A stretch of DNA of 64,000 nucleotides from Medicago truncatula (taxonomy: Eukaryota > Streptophyta > Magnoliopsida > Fabales > Fabaceae). Positions 25,061 through 36,160 of the stretch are shown in pieces (position 1 is the stretch's first letter; each line of letters starts with the position of its first letter). The notes beneath the pieces were generated by a model. It did no database searches and was not told the origin of the DNA. It saw only the letters and a list, made by a program, of their open reading frames with translations. The DNA is taken from positions 2,800,001 to 2,864,000 of the forward strand of contig NC_053043.1 of the NCBI RefSeq assembly GCF_003473485.1, given 5' to 3'. The translations under genes were made by a program, and so were the position numbers.

Positions 25061-25282
25061 CAACAAGAATGAATTAAAAAATAAAGCCATAATGTTTTAT
25101 TTTAGAAGGGTGGGAGAACTAACAAATTGTATATAAATAGAAAAGATTGGAGGAAATAATTAGAACAAAACAAAACATAAGGATTGTCATTGAACAAGCA
25201 AGGAAACAATGCATATAAACTTAAACCTACTATTCCATATCAATTATCTCATAAGATGGAAAAAGAAAAGCACCAGCAAGAT

Positions 25283-25505
25283 TTAATAAACATCAAACAT
25301 CCTACACCACCTTTTTAGATTTCCAATTTTCAATTCAATCCAATGATTGTTGAAGCAAAAATGTTTAGGACTCCAATCCGCTTCGCCAACCTTTAGGATC
25401 AAAGGGCAGTGGTCCGTAACATCTCTGGGAAGTATCCAAAGAGACAGACTTCCCCACATATTCACCCACTCTTCCGATAGGAAAACTCTATCAATTCGGC
25501 TCGTC
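25283..25505 (-). pseudogene. LINE (L1-type) endonuclease-end fragment
   Basis: Minus-strand frame reads SRIDRVFLSEEWVNMWGSLS, then LPRDVTDHCPLILKV and DWSPKHFCFNNHW. This is the typical end of the AP-endonuclease domain and the linker to reverse transcriptase in plant L1 elements (SRLDRFLVS.EW ... LSDHCP). No reverse transcriptase motifs follow, so the copy is a short truncated piece. The frame continues upstream to about 25795 in unrelated sequence. Confidence 0.7.
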
Positions 25506-27336
25506 GCCACACTATATGTGTGTGTGTGAAATTGTATACAAAAATGTAGAATCCATGAACATGAAATTAGTAAAAGCAAGAAAGAAATGATGATAATAAA
25601 AAATAACAATGGAGAAAAGGCTTGAACCGTAAGAAGTAGTGAAGGGATAGAGAGACTTGTGGGATGATTCTGTGTTGATGGTAATGGATCAAAAATTAGG
25701 TTAGATATTCCTTCTATCTTTTCAGACCTCAGAGTAGGGAAAGTCAGTACTATGGAGGTTGTTATCCGACTATACCGAAGTGAAAGGAGATGCAATCAAA
25801 CTCGTTGCATAAATAAAGGGAACCGTTACTAAATAACTTATCAGAACATTAATAGTTTTTACAAGTTGGTCAAACCAATAAATATTGGGATCTTGGAAAT
25901 GATTTATAAAGATCATCATATACTCTACCAATCAAAAAATGATCATAACTCATTTGTTAATTAATGTAAGATTTTTATTTCCTATATATAGACAATTAGT
26001 TTTTCATCATATTCATCTTCCTCTTCCTCTTATAAAAAAATGTATTTGTGTGTTTTTAAAAGCATGACAGTTTAATCCTTTGATGGTGGAGTATGAAGAT
26101 GATTTTTTTTTATTTTTTATTTTATTTTTTTTATTTGTATCTAACTTTTGAAGCTACTTTCTTAAAGTTCCATTGGAGAGCATGTGTTCTATGACTTCAG
26201 TTCAAGGTTTCCATTTTAGCAATATAGTTTTAGAGTCGGGGAAAAATTTGTGTTTGATAGAATCAATGTGTTGGGATTTATATACTTTATGTTGATTAGG
26301 TATTGCTTAATTCATCCATGAATTTCGACTTTGATCTATTCACAATGTATTGCATGAAAAACTTTGACGCATTTGAATGTATTACATTTTTTTTTTTTTT
26401 TTTAAGTTTCTTTAATTCATACGTATATATGTGTGTGTATCATTTATGATTTCAAAATATTTTTTCATCTATTTGAGAGGCGAAGCTTATCATATGTTGT
26501 TTAAATAAAAAATTGTTTTTTATTGTTTTGAAAATTATTTGATTTTGTTGTTTTTATGTATTATTTCAAATTTTTGATAAGGTATATTTAGTTATTCCTT
26601 TATACTTTTAATTACTTTTAGATTAAGAAACTTAGGTACAATTCCTTAGGTGCTTTTCGTATGATTCTTAACTAAAAATACATATTTTTTGGATATATCA
26701 AACTTTGAGAAAATTATGGATTTGAGGAAATCATGGTGAATTTAGTTAAGAACCATACGAAAAACACCTAAAGAATTGTACCTAAGTTTTCTCCAATTTT
26801 CTAACCATGAATTTACTATAATTTATTTAACTATAATACATATTTTTTCTTTTGATTTGGTTGGATATCTTGAACTAAGCATAAAATTGTTAACTAGAAG
26901 AAATACACTACTTTGATCTTTCATTTGATTTGGAGCAGTGAAATAATTTTATCTATCTATCTATTTGTTTAATTTACAGGCAAAACTAAACCAAATAATA
27001 ATCGATATGATGATATATAATCTTAATTCAATTTTTTTTGTCAATATTTCTTATAAAAAGGACAAAAAAATTACCACTTTTGTTTCTTATAAAAAGGATC
27101 GGAGAGATGCATTTAGAAATTTGCGAAGTATCTTGTATATATTTAGGTATAAAACCTTTGTTTGCAAATGATATTTAATTAAGGACGAAAGTAACTTAAA
27201 AACCAATTCTAAAAATAAAAAAAAAAACTTATTAAAAGACCAATCAGAAAACATCATATTGCTTTGTGTTTTCCGCTGATGTAATTGTAATTGTAATTTA
27301 ATCTCACCATCTCAGTGTATTAATACAAGCAGAAGA
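25506..27336. other. intergenic, AT-rich, no gene seen
   Basis: No supported coding region apart from the neighbouring fragments. It contains short T-rich runs (26100-26135 and 26385-26403) and the MITE at 26628-26789. Confidence 0.6.
26628..26789. mobile_element. MITE with about 55-bp terminal inverted repeats
   Basis: Begins AAACTTAGGTACAATTCCTT and ends with the near-exact complement of that end; the arms continue through GTATGATTCTTAACTAAA. About 162 bp. The target duplication is not clear. Confidence 0.8.
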
Positions 27337-28541
27337 AGGGAAAACGCAAAGCAATAGTAGTTTGTTTCATTCTTGGACTTGCATTGCATGCATATTGTTG
27401 ACCATAACAGATTACTATTACCGAGTGTTCACAGTAAAGTACCTCAAGGTCATTTTTAGGTTCTTATACGATTTGATATAATAATAGATGGTCATGTTAA
27501 AGATGTTTTATGTGCCTTCTTTAAGTTTTGGTGATCAACATGTTTTTGATATATGGAAAATTTCAGTCTTTTTAGACAATGATTTCATAGGATTGCAGCT
27601 GCCACACCATGCAGATTACAACCTAATATTTATCTTTCACGCATAACGTATATGAAGAAACAAATAAACTCAGTCAAATTGCAAGCTTATGCTCTCCTCT
27701 TCTCACAACAAACAAACAAACTCAGTCAATGACTCTCTCTTCCACTTCTTCTTCAAACCTAGTATTTCTCTCAGTTCTCACTCTAAGTCAAGGTAAGTCA
27801 AATTGTCAACATGTTTCTCTGTCTTCCTTATCTATACTTCAATTTCACATCGTAAGTTTTTATTTCAATTTCATAATATAACTTATACCCATGCCTATTC
27901 TTCACAAAATGTTAATAAATAATTTGTTTTGGAGAAATATTTAAGCTGCTTTTGTATTCTTGTTGGCTTAACTGCAGTGCTATTCTTTGGAATCTCTATC
28001 TTCTTTGAGTTGTTGTGCATTATTCTCTATGCAATCTACTTTCCTAAGTTGTCCATTGTAGAGTATTATTGTTCAAAGGCAGCCCCGGAGGGATTGAAAA
28101 CCGTTTCAGCTGATTTGACCGTTGATGGGATTCAAGATGAGATAAGCCAACAAGTAATGTAACTTGTGCTAAACTTATTGCTAACCCTGTCATCCCCAGA
28201 TTCTTGTATGAAAATAGTGGATCACATCAGCTAAGAAAATGGTTAATTCATTATCATTCCCCTAATCTTTTGTTTTGATAATCCATGTGGTTTTATTGAA
28301 TGATGACACATTTGGTAGTTCTTTTTAGGTACACGCTGGTTTTGATCGCAGTGTTTAATGTCTCGGATTTAATATCCAGATCATATTCCCCTCCTCAAAT
28401 TCCTGAAGTTGGAATCAAGAAAGTGCTTACTCGCAGCAATTCTTTCTAGATTACTACTGATCCCAGCATTTTACTTCACAGCAAAATATGGTGACCAAGG
28501 ATGGATGATCATGCTCGTTTCGTTCTTAGGACTAACAAATG
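27337..28541 (+). pseudogene. ENT exon fragments, plus strand (composite)
   Basis: An exon-2-like piece lies at 27337-27436 (GGGAAAACGCAAAGCAATAG ... GATTACTATTAC). A second block, 27978-28541, resembles exons 6-8 of the intact gene at 33791: LFFGISIFFELLCIILYAIY and SADLTVDGIQDEISQQ, a shortened exon 7, and an exon 8 that stops at GLTNG. Intron sequence is also shared, for example GTAATGTAACTTGTG after exon 6. About 160 bp between exons 6 and 7, and the exon-7 start, are deleted; exon 8 has a frame-breaking insertion at CCAGATCATATTCC. Exons 3-5 are absent. Confidence 0.85.
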
Positions 28542-28542
28542 G

Positions 28543-28855
28543 ATCTTCCAACCTTGGTCACCATATTTTGCTGTGAAGTAATGTTGGGATCAACAAGAAT
28601 CTAGAAAGAGTGGCAACCAATAAGCCCTTTCTGGATTCCAACTTCAGGAATTTGATGAGCAGAATATATGATGCTATTAGATCCATAACATTGTACACTG
28701 TCATCAAAACAAGTGGATACCTAAACATATTCACCAAATGTTTTTGTCAAAATCCATTTTGGAAGTTGGATGCATCAAAAGATATGGAATTGATAAGTAC
28801 TTACCATGTTCCTAGCTTGTGTAGTCCAGTATCTTCATACAATAAGGTATGTATT
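28543..28855 (-). pseudogene. inverted ENT exon 7-8 fragment joined to the plus-strand fragment
   Basis: Closely matches 22766-23080 in the same window orientation, including intron words such as AAATGTTTTTGTCAAAATCC, so on the minus strand it is ENT exon 8, intron and the end of exon 7. It abuts the plus-strand exon 8 block ending at 28541, so the same exon appears in both orientations within 550 bp. Confidence 0.88.
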
Positions 28856-29099
28856 TCTCTATGAAACTATGATTCATGTTTGATTTTCTCTCTTACAAAA
28901 TTACGAATCTTGTTTGATTTTCTTTCATACCAAAATGCCAAAGGTATGCATAAAACTAGAAATGATTTAGAATAATTTGATATACATGAATCTAGTTTAG
29001 ATATATATAATTGTATGGATGATTTAGCTGACGAATTTTGGTTCTGTTGTTAAGAATGAGACTTATACCCCACACGGGGGCATAATATTTTGCCAAAAA

Positions 29100-29336
29100 C
29101 GATTGGTCTTATTGGACAAGCAAATTCACTTGTCATATTGCAACTTTTCTGCTTTTAAGCAATTGGTTATTAACTACCTTTGCATTACTCAACATGAACT
29201 CTTTGAAAAGATTGAAGTTCTTCTAGGAGAAGTTCAAGTTACTCCAGCTGAAATTGCAGAAGAGCTAACAAAGGATTGTGATGCTACAAAATGCCTACAA
29301 GACCTTATCAAATTCCTCCAAGCCAAGAAACGATGA
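29100..29336 (+). pseudogene. C-terminal fragment of a BCS1-like AAA-ATPase
   Basis: The frame LDKQIHLSYCNFSAFKQLV, then NYLCITQHELFEKIEVLL, VTPAEIAEELTKDCDATKC and LIKFLQAKKR with stop resembles the end of plant HSR4/BCS1-type AAA-ATPases (RMDKHIELSYC.F..FK.LA.NYL, LF..IE.L, VTPA..AE.L). The Walker motifs and everything N-terminal are missing from the surrounding DNA. Probably a duplicated or transposed 3' end. Confidence 0.7.
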
Positions 29337-30259
29337 AGGAAGAGATAAAGAATGAAGAAAACATCAAAGAAAATGATCGAGGATGAGATAAAGAATGAAG
29401 AAAATATCCAAGAAGAATCTGAACTAGGTAGAGAAAATATATAGGCCATGTTTGGTTATGTACTAGAAATAATAAGCTAAGCTAATTAGATATTCTATAT
29501 CCTTTTATAGGCAAAAAAAAAAAATGCTGTGTACTACACTTTTTGTTGTGAATGTTAAGGTGGGATAACACACATTAGTTGCTCTTTGGCCTACACTTTT
29601 TATGAAAAATTATGATTTGTTTGACTTATCCTACCTTGCAAAAAATTCCCATGGTTCGGTTACAACCCTTGAAAAAAGTGTCTTTTGAGTCATGCTTGTT
29701 TTCACAAGAAATGCAGTAGAGGTATTGGTCTATAGTTAAGCTTATAATAGAACACGATCTTTTATGAAAATTTAGTGGAATCAAAATCACCTCAATTGTA
29801 TAACACTATTGTCTACCTATGAATTATATATACCTCTCTCTTCAAGCAGAGTTAGAGTTTTTATGTTCTTGGACCTTGTTTTTCATCAATAAAGTAATAT
29901 TTTCTCCTATTATTTAGTTTTATGTTGCTTTGTCTACAATGACCTCTTGTGAGTAGGCATCCTTTATCCTGGCGTTGTGGAAAGAATCACAATGTTAGAC
30001 TTTTCATAAATCCTAATTCTTTCTTGTTGCTATGATCTTCAAACAATTCATATTTTTATCCTATCGTTTTAAGTAAGAATTGTAGATATGATCATTTGAT
30101 CTTAGTTATTAAAATGTGACATTTGATACAATCAAAATATGAGCAAATAATCACATTAGTTTGCCTCGTCTTTAGAACTATGATTTTCATAGCAAACAAA
30201 GATAATTGGGATGGGAGCTTCTACCATTGTGTTGGAAGTCACAATCCTAGATGTTTTTA

Positions 30260-30690
30260 GGCTTAAATGTTTTTTTGGTCCCTTAACTATTTAATTGGTA
30301 TCGCTTTGGTCCCTTAACTAAAAAAAAGATTGTTTGAGGATTTTAAGTTTTTTTTTAGTCTCATTTTGGTCCCAGGTTTCCGTTAGGGTTTTAAAAAAAA
30401 GTTAACTTCTGGACACGTGTCACCTTGCCATTGGCTCTGAGTTTTTTTTTTTTTTTTTTTACAAAAAAATTATTATTTTTTAATTTTTTTTGTATAAAAA
30501 AAAATCTCAGAGCCAATGACAAGGTGACACGTGTCCACACTTAACGTTTTTTTATTAAAACTAACGGAAACCTAACCGAAGGGACCAAAACGAGACTAAA
30601 AAAAAACTTAAAATCCTCAAACAATCTTTTTTTTAGTTAAGGGACCAAAGCGATACCAATTAAATAGTTAAGGGACCAAAAAAGCATTTA
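30260..30690. mobile_element. large foldback MITE, copy 2
   Basis: Same family as 12562-13085: starts GGCTTAAATGTTTTTTTGGT, contains TTTAATTGGTATCGCTTTGG, GGACACGTGTCACCTTG and the complementary right arm, and ends GGGACCAAAAAAGCATTTA. The palindrome is better preserved here than in copy 1, so it looks younger. No coding. Confidence 0.85.
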
Positions 30691-31044
30691 GAAAATCTCT
30701 ACCAAAATCAACCAATCAAAAACCTATTCTTTTTAGCTAATGAATTTAGAAAAAGGATTTCGTAATCAACAAAAATCTATGTTGGATTGATTCTTTTTAT
30801 TACGCAGTAGAAACCGTGCATTTGCGGTCTATCTCGGTGACATCCCCATAATTTATGTCTTCCTCATAACTACAAGGAGGACTGGGAATTGATGCACTTT
30901 AAAAACAACTAGATGTTTCAATATGGAACTAACAAAAAAGGACAAGTGCAAACTTGTGTACCATTGGCTTTTTTTAGCGTCATTAAAAAGTGTGGGAGTG
31001 TGTTATTAAAATAAGCTGCGAGAGCGTGCGCGTGCACGAGCGCT

Positions 31045-31048
<4 letters not shown>

Positions 31049-31079
<31 letters not shown>
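31049..31079. repeat. (TA)n microsatellite
   Basis: About 15 TA units. Confidence 0.95.
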
Positions 31080-31082
<3 letters not shown>

Positions 31083-31260
31083 TAAATCTATTGTGTTTGG
31101 AATTAAATAAAAAAATCTAATGAACAATAAATCTCGAAAAAAGAACAACTTAATGTGTTACTAATCAACAGTGCCTTCAGAACCATGGTTTGCATAGTAA
31201 ATGAAAATAATATCATTTGGTCCACTCTTAAGCACCACCTTATCACTACTTCTTAACACT

Positions 31261-31608
31261 ATATTGGTTTATGCGCAATTTCTGCTAGTTTTGGAGTTGC
31301 AGATGATCTTGTCCAAAGAGGCATGGTCTGAGACATGTCTCTCATGTGTCCTGAGTTCATCCAGGTTGGTCTTCCCCTAACTTTTTATATTGTCTCAATA
31401 ATAATATGTGAAACATCCTACTGTAGTTCTTTTTGTTTCATTTTTTTTCTCTCTTGAAATAATAGTATTGTTGACAATATCATGCCATTTTTATTTTCTG
31501 CAGTCATTCCTAGCTGGTTTAGTCGCCTCAGGAGTTCTAACGTCTTGTTTGAGATTTCTCACCAAAGTGGCTTTTGAGGAATCGGATGACGGACTTCGAA
31601 AAGAGGCA
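31261..31608 (+). pseudogene. ENT exon 4-5 fragment
   Basis: YIGLCAISASFGVADDLVQ ... MSLMCPEFIQ (31261-31365) and SFLAGLVASGVLTSCLRFLT ... DGLRKEA (31504-31608) correspond to exons 4 and 5 of the intact gene at 33791, with a closely similar intron between (GTTGGTCTTCCCCTAACTTT). A stop follows GGMV-like RGMV. No other exons adjoin it in order. Confidence 0.85.
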
Positions 31609-31721
31609 TGTATGTTACCCTTTTGCATACTTAATAGAAATATCATACATACTTATGTATTGTAATTTGAAATTGATTATGAAACATAAACGGAGATATC
31701 GGTCTAACATGTTTTTTCTAT

Positions 31722-31993
31722 AGAGAGATACCTCATCAACGATTACTCACCATCGATTATCTACCATTTTCGCACGTGACATTGATAATATTTACGCACA
31801 ATGAGTCACGGGTCAACGCTAAAGGAATTGTTGTAAGTACAACTTTCTTTTGTGTGACATGTGGATTTAGCAACCTGGGAATTGGAAAATATATTGGTAT
31901 ATGCGTACTTTTTGCTAGTTTTGGAGTTGTAGATGCTCTTGTCCAATACGGTATGGTTGAAGACATGTCTCTTATGTGGCGTGAGTTCATTCA
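31722..31993 (+). pseudogene. second ENT fragment, exons 3-4, broken
   Basis: A shortened exon 3 (DNA like CATCGATTATCTACCATTTT, then THNESRVNAKGIV) leads straight into an exon-4 piece (GIGKYIGICVLFASFGVVDA ... LMWREFIQ). It is placed downstream of the exon 4-5 fragment, so exon order is scrambled. Confidence 0.8.
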
Positions 31994-32322
31994 GGTTGGT
32001 TTCTCTTCCCCAAAATTTTTATATTATCATAATAAAAAAGTGTGAAAATTGTTTTACTTACATAATTATATATTGTCTTGAAATAATAGTATTGTAAACC
32101 TAATCATACCAGTTTAATGCATAGGAAGAATTAAATGAGGAGGTTATTATTCAAAAAAGAAGAAGAGAGGCTGTGATGACTGATCAGTTTTCTCAGTCAA
32201 TCTTCAGCAAAGTCAATAGAAGAATAAGGATTCATAAAAAATAAAAAAATTAAAAGAGCCTCTCTCTTCTTTTATTTTTATTTTTTTGGTACAAGGGCAA
32301 ACCTCTCTTATATATATGATTT

Positions 32323-32616
32323 ATTTATTTTTGTTTAGATGCATTTTTTATCTTCCTATTTAATTGAAACATAATTTTAGTCCCTCTTCTTCTAAATTTA
32401 ATTTTTATCTTTCTGTTTTATACATTATCGCAATTTGGTCCTAATCTAGTTATTTTACCCAAATTGGGTATTTATTTTTGTTTAAATGCATTTTTTTATC
32501 TTCCTATTTAATTGAAACATAATTTTTGTCCCTCTTCTTCTAAATTTAATTTTTGTCTTTCTGTTTTATACATTATTGCAATTTGGTCCTAATCTAGTTA
32601 TTTTACCCAAAATTGG
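32323..32616. repeat. 147-bp tandem duplication
   Basis: Two units, from 32323 and from 32470, share ATGCATTTTTTATCTTCCTA (one extra T in unit 2), TCCCTCTTCTTCTAAATTTA and AATTTGGTCCTAATCTAGTT with few differences. The period is 147 bp. Lies in non-coding DNA upstream of an intact ENT gene. Confidence 0.85.
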
Positions 32617-33151
32617 GTTTTTTCTTCAGAAATGGTATATTTTTTGCCCTTATTTTGAATTTGAATGGAAAATTCTAAAACTTATCACTTTGGGATAAAA
32701 AAATCACCACTTTTTGGCCTGAAAATCACATGTTTTTGGTCAAAAATATGAGCTATTATTAAAATTGCAATAATGTGTGAAATTTGGAACCAAAAAATTA
32801 AATTTTAAAATGGAAAATAATTCAGTTTTATATAAAATAGGGGACTGACAATATATTTAACTTTTTTAATATATTTTTTTATGACAGATGAAACTAAAGA
32901 TCTCTTACTATCATTCGATATCTATAAATCCTTCAACCGGTAAAAATACCACAATTGCAAGTCCTTCAATAATTATTTGTTATTTCGTTTATGTAAAAAA
33001 AAAAAAAAAAATTGGACAAACTATCTTTGTTTGACTTGTACAGCTAGTACTATTCTCATTACGATTCACAAATCAACTTGAATCTACACTTCCTAGCTTA
33101 GATAATACTTTTTTATCATTATACATCCAAAATATGGAAATAAAAAAGAGA

Positions 33152-33252
33152 TAGGAAACAAAGGTTTTATAATCGATATGTATATATACACAAATTACGT
33201 TTTCTTCTTTGTTTCTTATTCAACTTGACCTCTAAATAGGAACTGTTCTTTT
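33152..33252. repeat. dispersed repeat shared with 21843-21940
   Basis: Same word order as the copy downstream of CHX. Located about 540 bp upstream of the ATG of the intact ENT gene at 33791. Confidence 0.7.
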
Positions 33253-33790
33253 ATACTTCATATTAGATGCTTCAGTTTAAATAAATGAAAGGGCCAAACA
33301 GAACATGCAAACATGCACATGCAACTTTATCTATATATTATTAGATAATCAAGACATATAAGGCAATGTTTTTGGCCGGCATTGCTATAAAGATGAGAGT
33401 GGAGTCAAAGCCAATAGCCCCACTATGGTTGTATGTCACGTCTATCATTTAAATACAATAATTACATTTCTTCATTAGTGCACTAATATCATGAAGCAAA
33501 CATATGATGAGTCTACTTGGGTTTAGAAAATTGCTTTATAGATCCTTTTTCAAGAGTAACATTAATAGTTGAGTTTAACAGGCACATCTGGTTTAATTTG
33601 CATTCCTTCAATTTCATGTATGTTGCTTCTTTTTTCTTTATTTTTGTTCAATTCCATATGTTGTTTGAAGCATGTCCTCGACATTGAAAATTGTTTATGA
33701 AGGACTCCACATTTCATAAAAACTATAAACTTGTTACTCAACATTGATTAGTCCTTACTATAATCAATTGCTTCTTACAGAGAATTAGTC

Positions 33791-36160
33791 ATGACTATTA
33801 CTTTAGACCAAAATGGAGCACCAAGAAGTTTGAAGGTATATAATTATTATTTCAATATTACTATTAACTATAAGGAAATGTTAACGAGTGCCCCCGGGGT
33901 ACTCTTTAAGAGCTATAAGTAGTAAGTATTTATAAAAATGTGTGTAATCAATGCATTGGAAATCGAAATATTTTACTTTTTTAAAAAATAATTTCTTATT
34001 TTAGTATGCTTAAAGAGTACCACAGGGACACTCGTTAACAAGACCCTTAACTATATTATTTTATTTTTCATTTACTCAATGTTGTTCTGCCTACTGATCT
34101 ATAATTCAAACGAATTTATTCCGAGCACGAGCAGGGAAAATTCCATGCAGGAGTAGTTTGTTTCATTCTTGGACTCGGGTCCCTTATAGCTTGGAATAGT
34201 ATGTTAACAACTGGAGATTACTACTACAAACTGTTTCCTGTAAGTATATCACAACTTGTTCAGTTTTAAGAGAAACCAAATATGATTTTAGAACCTCTAA
34301 GCATTCTTCATTGAGATTTATTATGAATCTCATTTACTTTTTAATTGCAAGATTCATTATGAAGATGTTGGTCTAACATGTTTTTCATATAGAGATACCA
34401 TCCTTCGCGAGTGCTCACCATCATTTATCTACCATTCACACTTGTGACTTTGATAATATTGACGCACAATGAGTCAAGGATCAACACTAGGATGCGAATC
34501 TTAGTTGGATACACTCTTTTCTTTGTTTGCACTTTGTTGGTTCTTGTTGTAAGTACAAATTCTTCAATTCAGTAATTTATTTCTATTGCTAAAATAGTTA
34601 TTAACATAAATTTTGTGTGACAGTTAGACCTAGCAACATCTGGCAAAGGGGGAATCAGACACTATATTGGTTTATGTTCAATTTCTGCTAGTTTTGGAGT
34701 TGCAGATGCTCTTGTCCAAGGAGGCATGGTTGGAGACATGTCTCTCATGTGTCCTGAGTTCATGCAGGTTGGTCTTCCCCTAACTTTTTATATTGTCTCA
34801 ATAATAAAGTGTGAAACATCTTACTGTAGTTCTTTTTATTTCATTTTTTTCCTTGAAATAATAGTATTGTTGACAATATCATGCCATTTTTATTTTTTGC
34901 AGTCATTCCTAGCCGGTTTAGCCGCCTCAGGAGTTCTAACATCTTGTTTGAGATTTCTCACCAAAGTGGTTTTTGAGAAATCGGAGGACGGACTTCGAAG
35001 AGGGGCATGTATGCTACCCTTTTGCACTTGCGAACATATAAATCAAAATCAGTTTTAGTCACAAAAACATATTTTCCATTCTAAAAGTTCTATGCTGAAT
35101 ATATCATAGACTTAATATTCACTAATAATTTTTTTTTTGCAGTGCTATTCTTTGGAATATCTACCTTCTTTGAGTTTTTGTGCATTATTCTCTATGCAAT
35201 CTACTTCCCTAAGTTGACCATTGTAAAATATTATCGTTCAAAGGCAGCCTCAGAAGGATCGAAAACCGTTTCAGCTGATTTGACAGCTGCTGGGATTCAA
35301 AATGAGATAAGCCAACAAGTAATGTAACTTGTGCCAAACTTATTATACGCTTAGTAAACTTCATGAAGTACTTGCCAATAACCTAAAAGATTTTGGAACT
35401 ATTTCAGGTTGGATTCGATCATAAACAACACGAACGGATAAACAATAAGCAACTATTACTTCAGAACATTGATTATTCAACCGGATTATTTCTGATATAC
35501 ATGCTAACCCTGTCAATTGTCCCCGGATTCTTGTATGAAAATACTGGATCACATCAGCTAGGAAAATGGTTAATTCATTATCATTTCCCTAATCTTTTGT
35601 TTTAATAATCCATGTGGTTTTATTACATGATGACACATTTGGTAGTTCTTTTTAGGTACGCGCTGGTTTTGATCGCGGTGTTTAATGTCTCGGATTTAAT
35701 ATCCAGATATATTCCCCTCCTCAAATTCCTGAAGTTGGAGTCAAGAAAGTGCTTACTCGCTGCAATTCTTTCTAGATTACTATTGATCCCTGCATTTTAC
35801 TTCACAGCAAAATATGGTGACCAAGGATGGATGATTATGCTTGTTTCTTTCTTAGGACTAACAAATGGCTATCTCACTGTTTGTGTGCTAACAGTTGCAC
35901 CAAAAGGTTACAAGGTAAAACATGTTATCAATCATTTTTAATCTATATATTCATGAATTATTTGTGTAGTATAAACTGTGTACATCAATTGGTTTTAATG
36001 TTTGATTATTAGTCAAAGGTTTATTATGCTTTTGTTACTTTTGTAGGCTCCTGAACAGAATGCACTAGGTAATATTCTTGTGTTGTTTCTTATGTGTGGC
36101 ATATTTGTTGGGGATGCTCTTGACTGGTTGTGGCTCATAGGAAAATCACAAGGATTCTGA
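33791..36160 (+). CDS. equilibrative nucleoside transporter, ENT3/ENT7-like (nine exons), copy A
   Basis: Exons 33791-33835, 34135-34239, 34393-34548, 34624-34767, 34903-35008, 35143-35318, 35408-35568, 35656-35914 and 36047-36160 join in frame to 421 aa, all GT-AG. Hydrophobic segments include VVCFILGLGSLIAWNSMLTT, VGYTLFFVCTLLVLVLDLAT, GISTFFEFLCIILYAIYF and LGNILVLFLMCGIFVG. Family signatures are SLIAWNSML, YHPSRVLT, KYGDQGWMI, GLTNGYLTVCV and LDWLWLIG. The length matches SLC29/ENT (about 420 aa, 11 TM helices), which move nucleosides across the plasma membrane. A MITE sits in intron 1. No defect seen. Confidence 0.92.
33873..34046. mobile_element. Mutator-type MITE in ENT copy A intron 1
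   Basis: Terminal repeats of about 38 bp contain GTTAACGAGTGCCCCCGGGG against the right-hand GGACACTCGTTAACAAGACC. A 9-bp duplication TTAACTATA lies at 33864-33872 and 34047-34055. Related remnants occur near 4555-4720 and 62425-62460. Confidence 0.85.

Larger units (their letters stand above)
29337..31260. other. intergenic, repeats only
   Basis: No supported coding region. It contains the foldback element at 30260-30690 and a TA microsatellite at 31049-31079. Confidence 0.6.

Noticed and set aside
25506-25795. N-terminal extension of the LINE endonuclease frame as a host protein
   Set aside because: The upstream residues have no endonuclease motifs and look like chance open frame next to the fragment.
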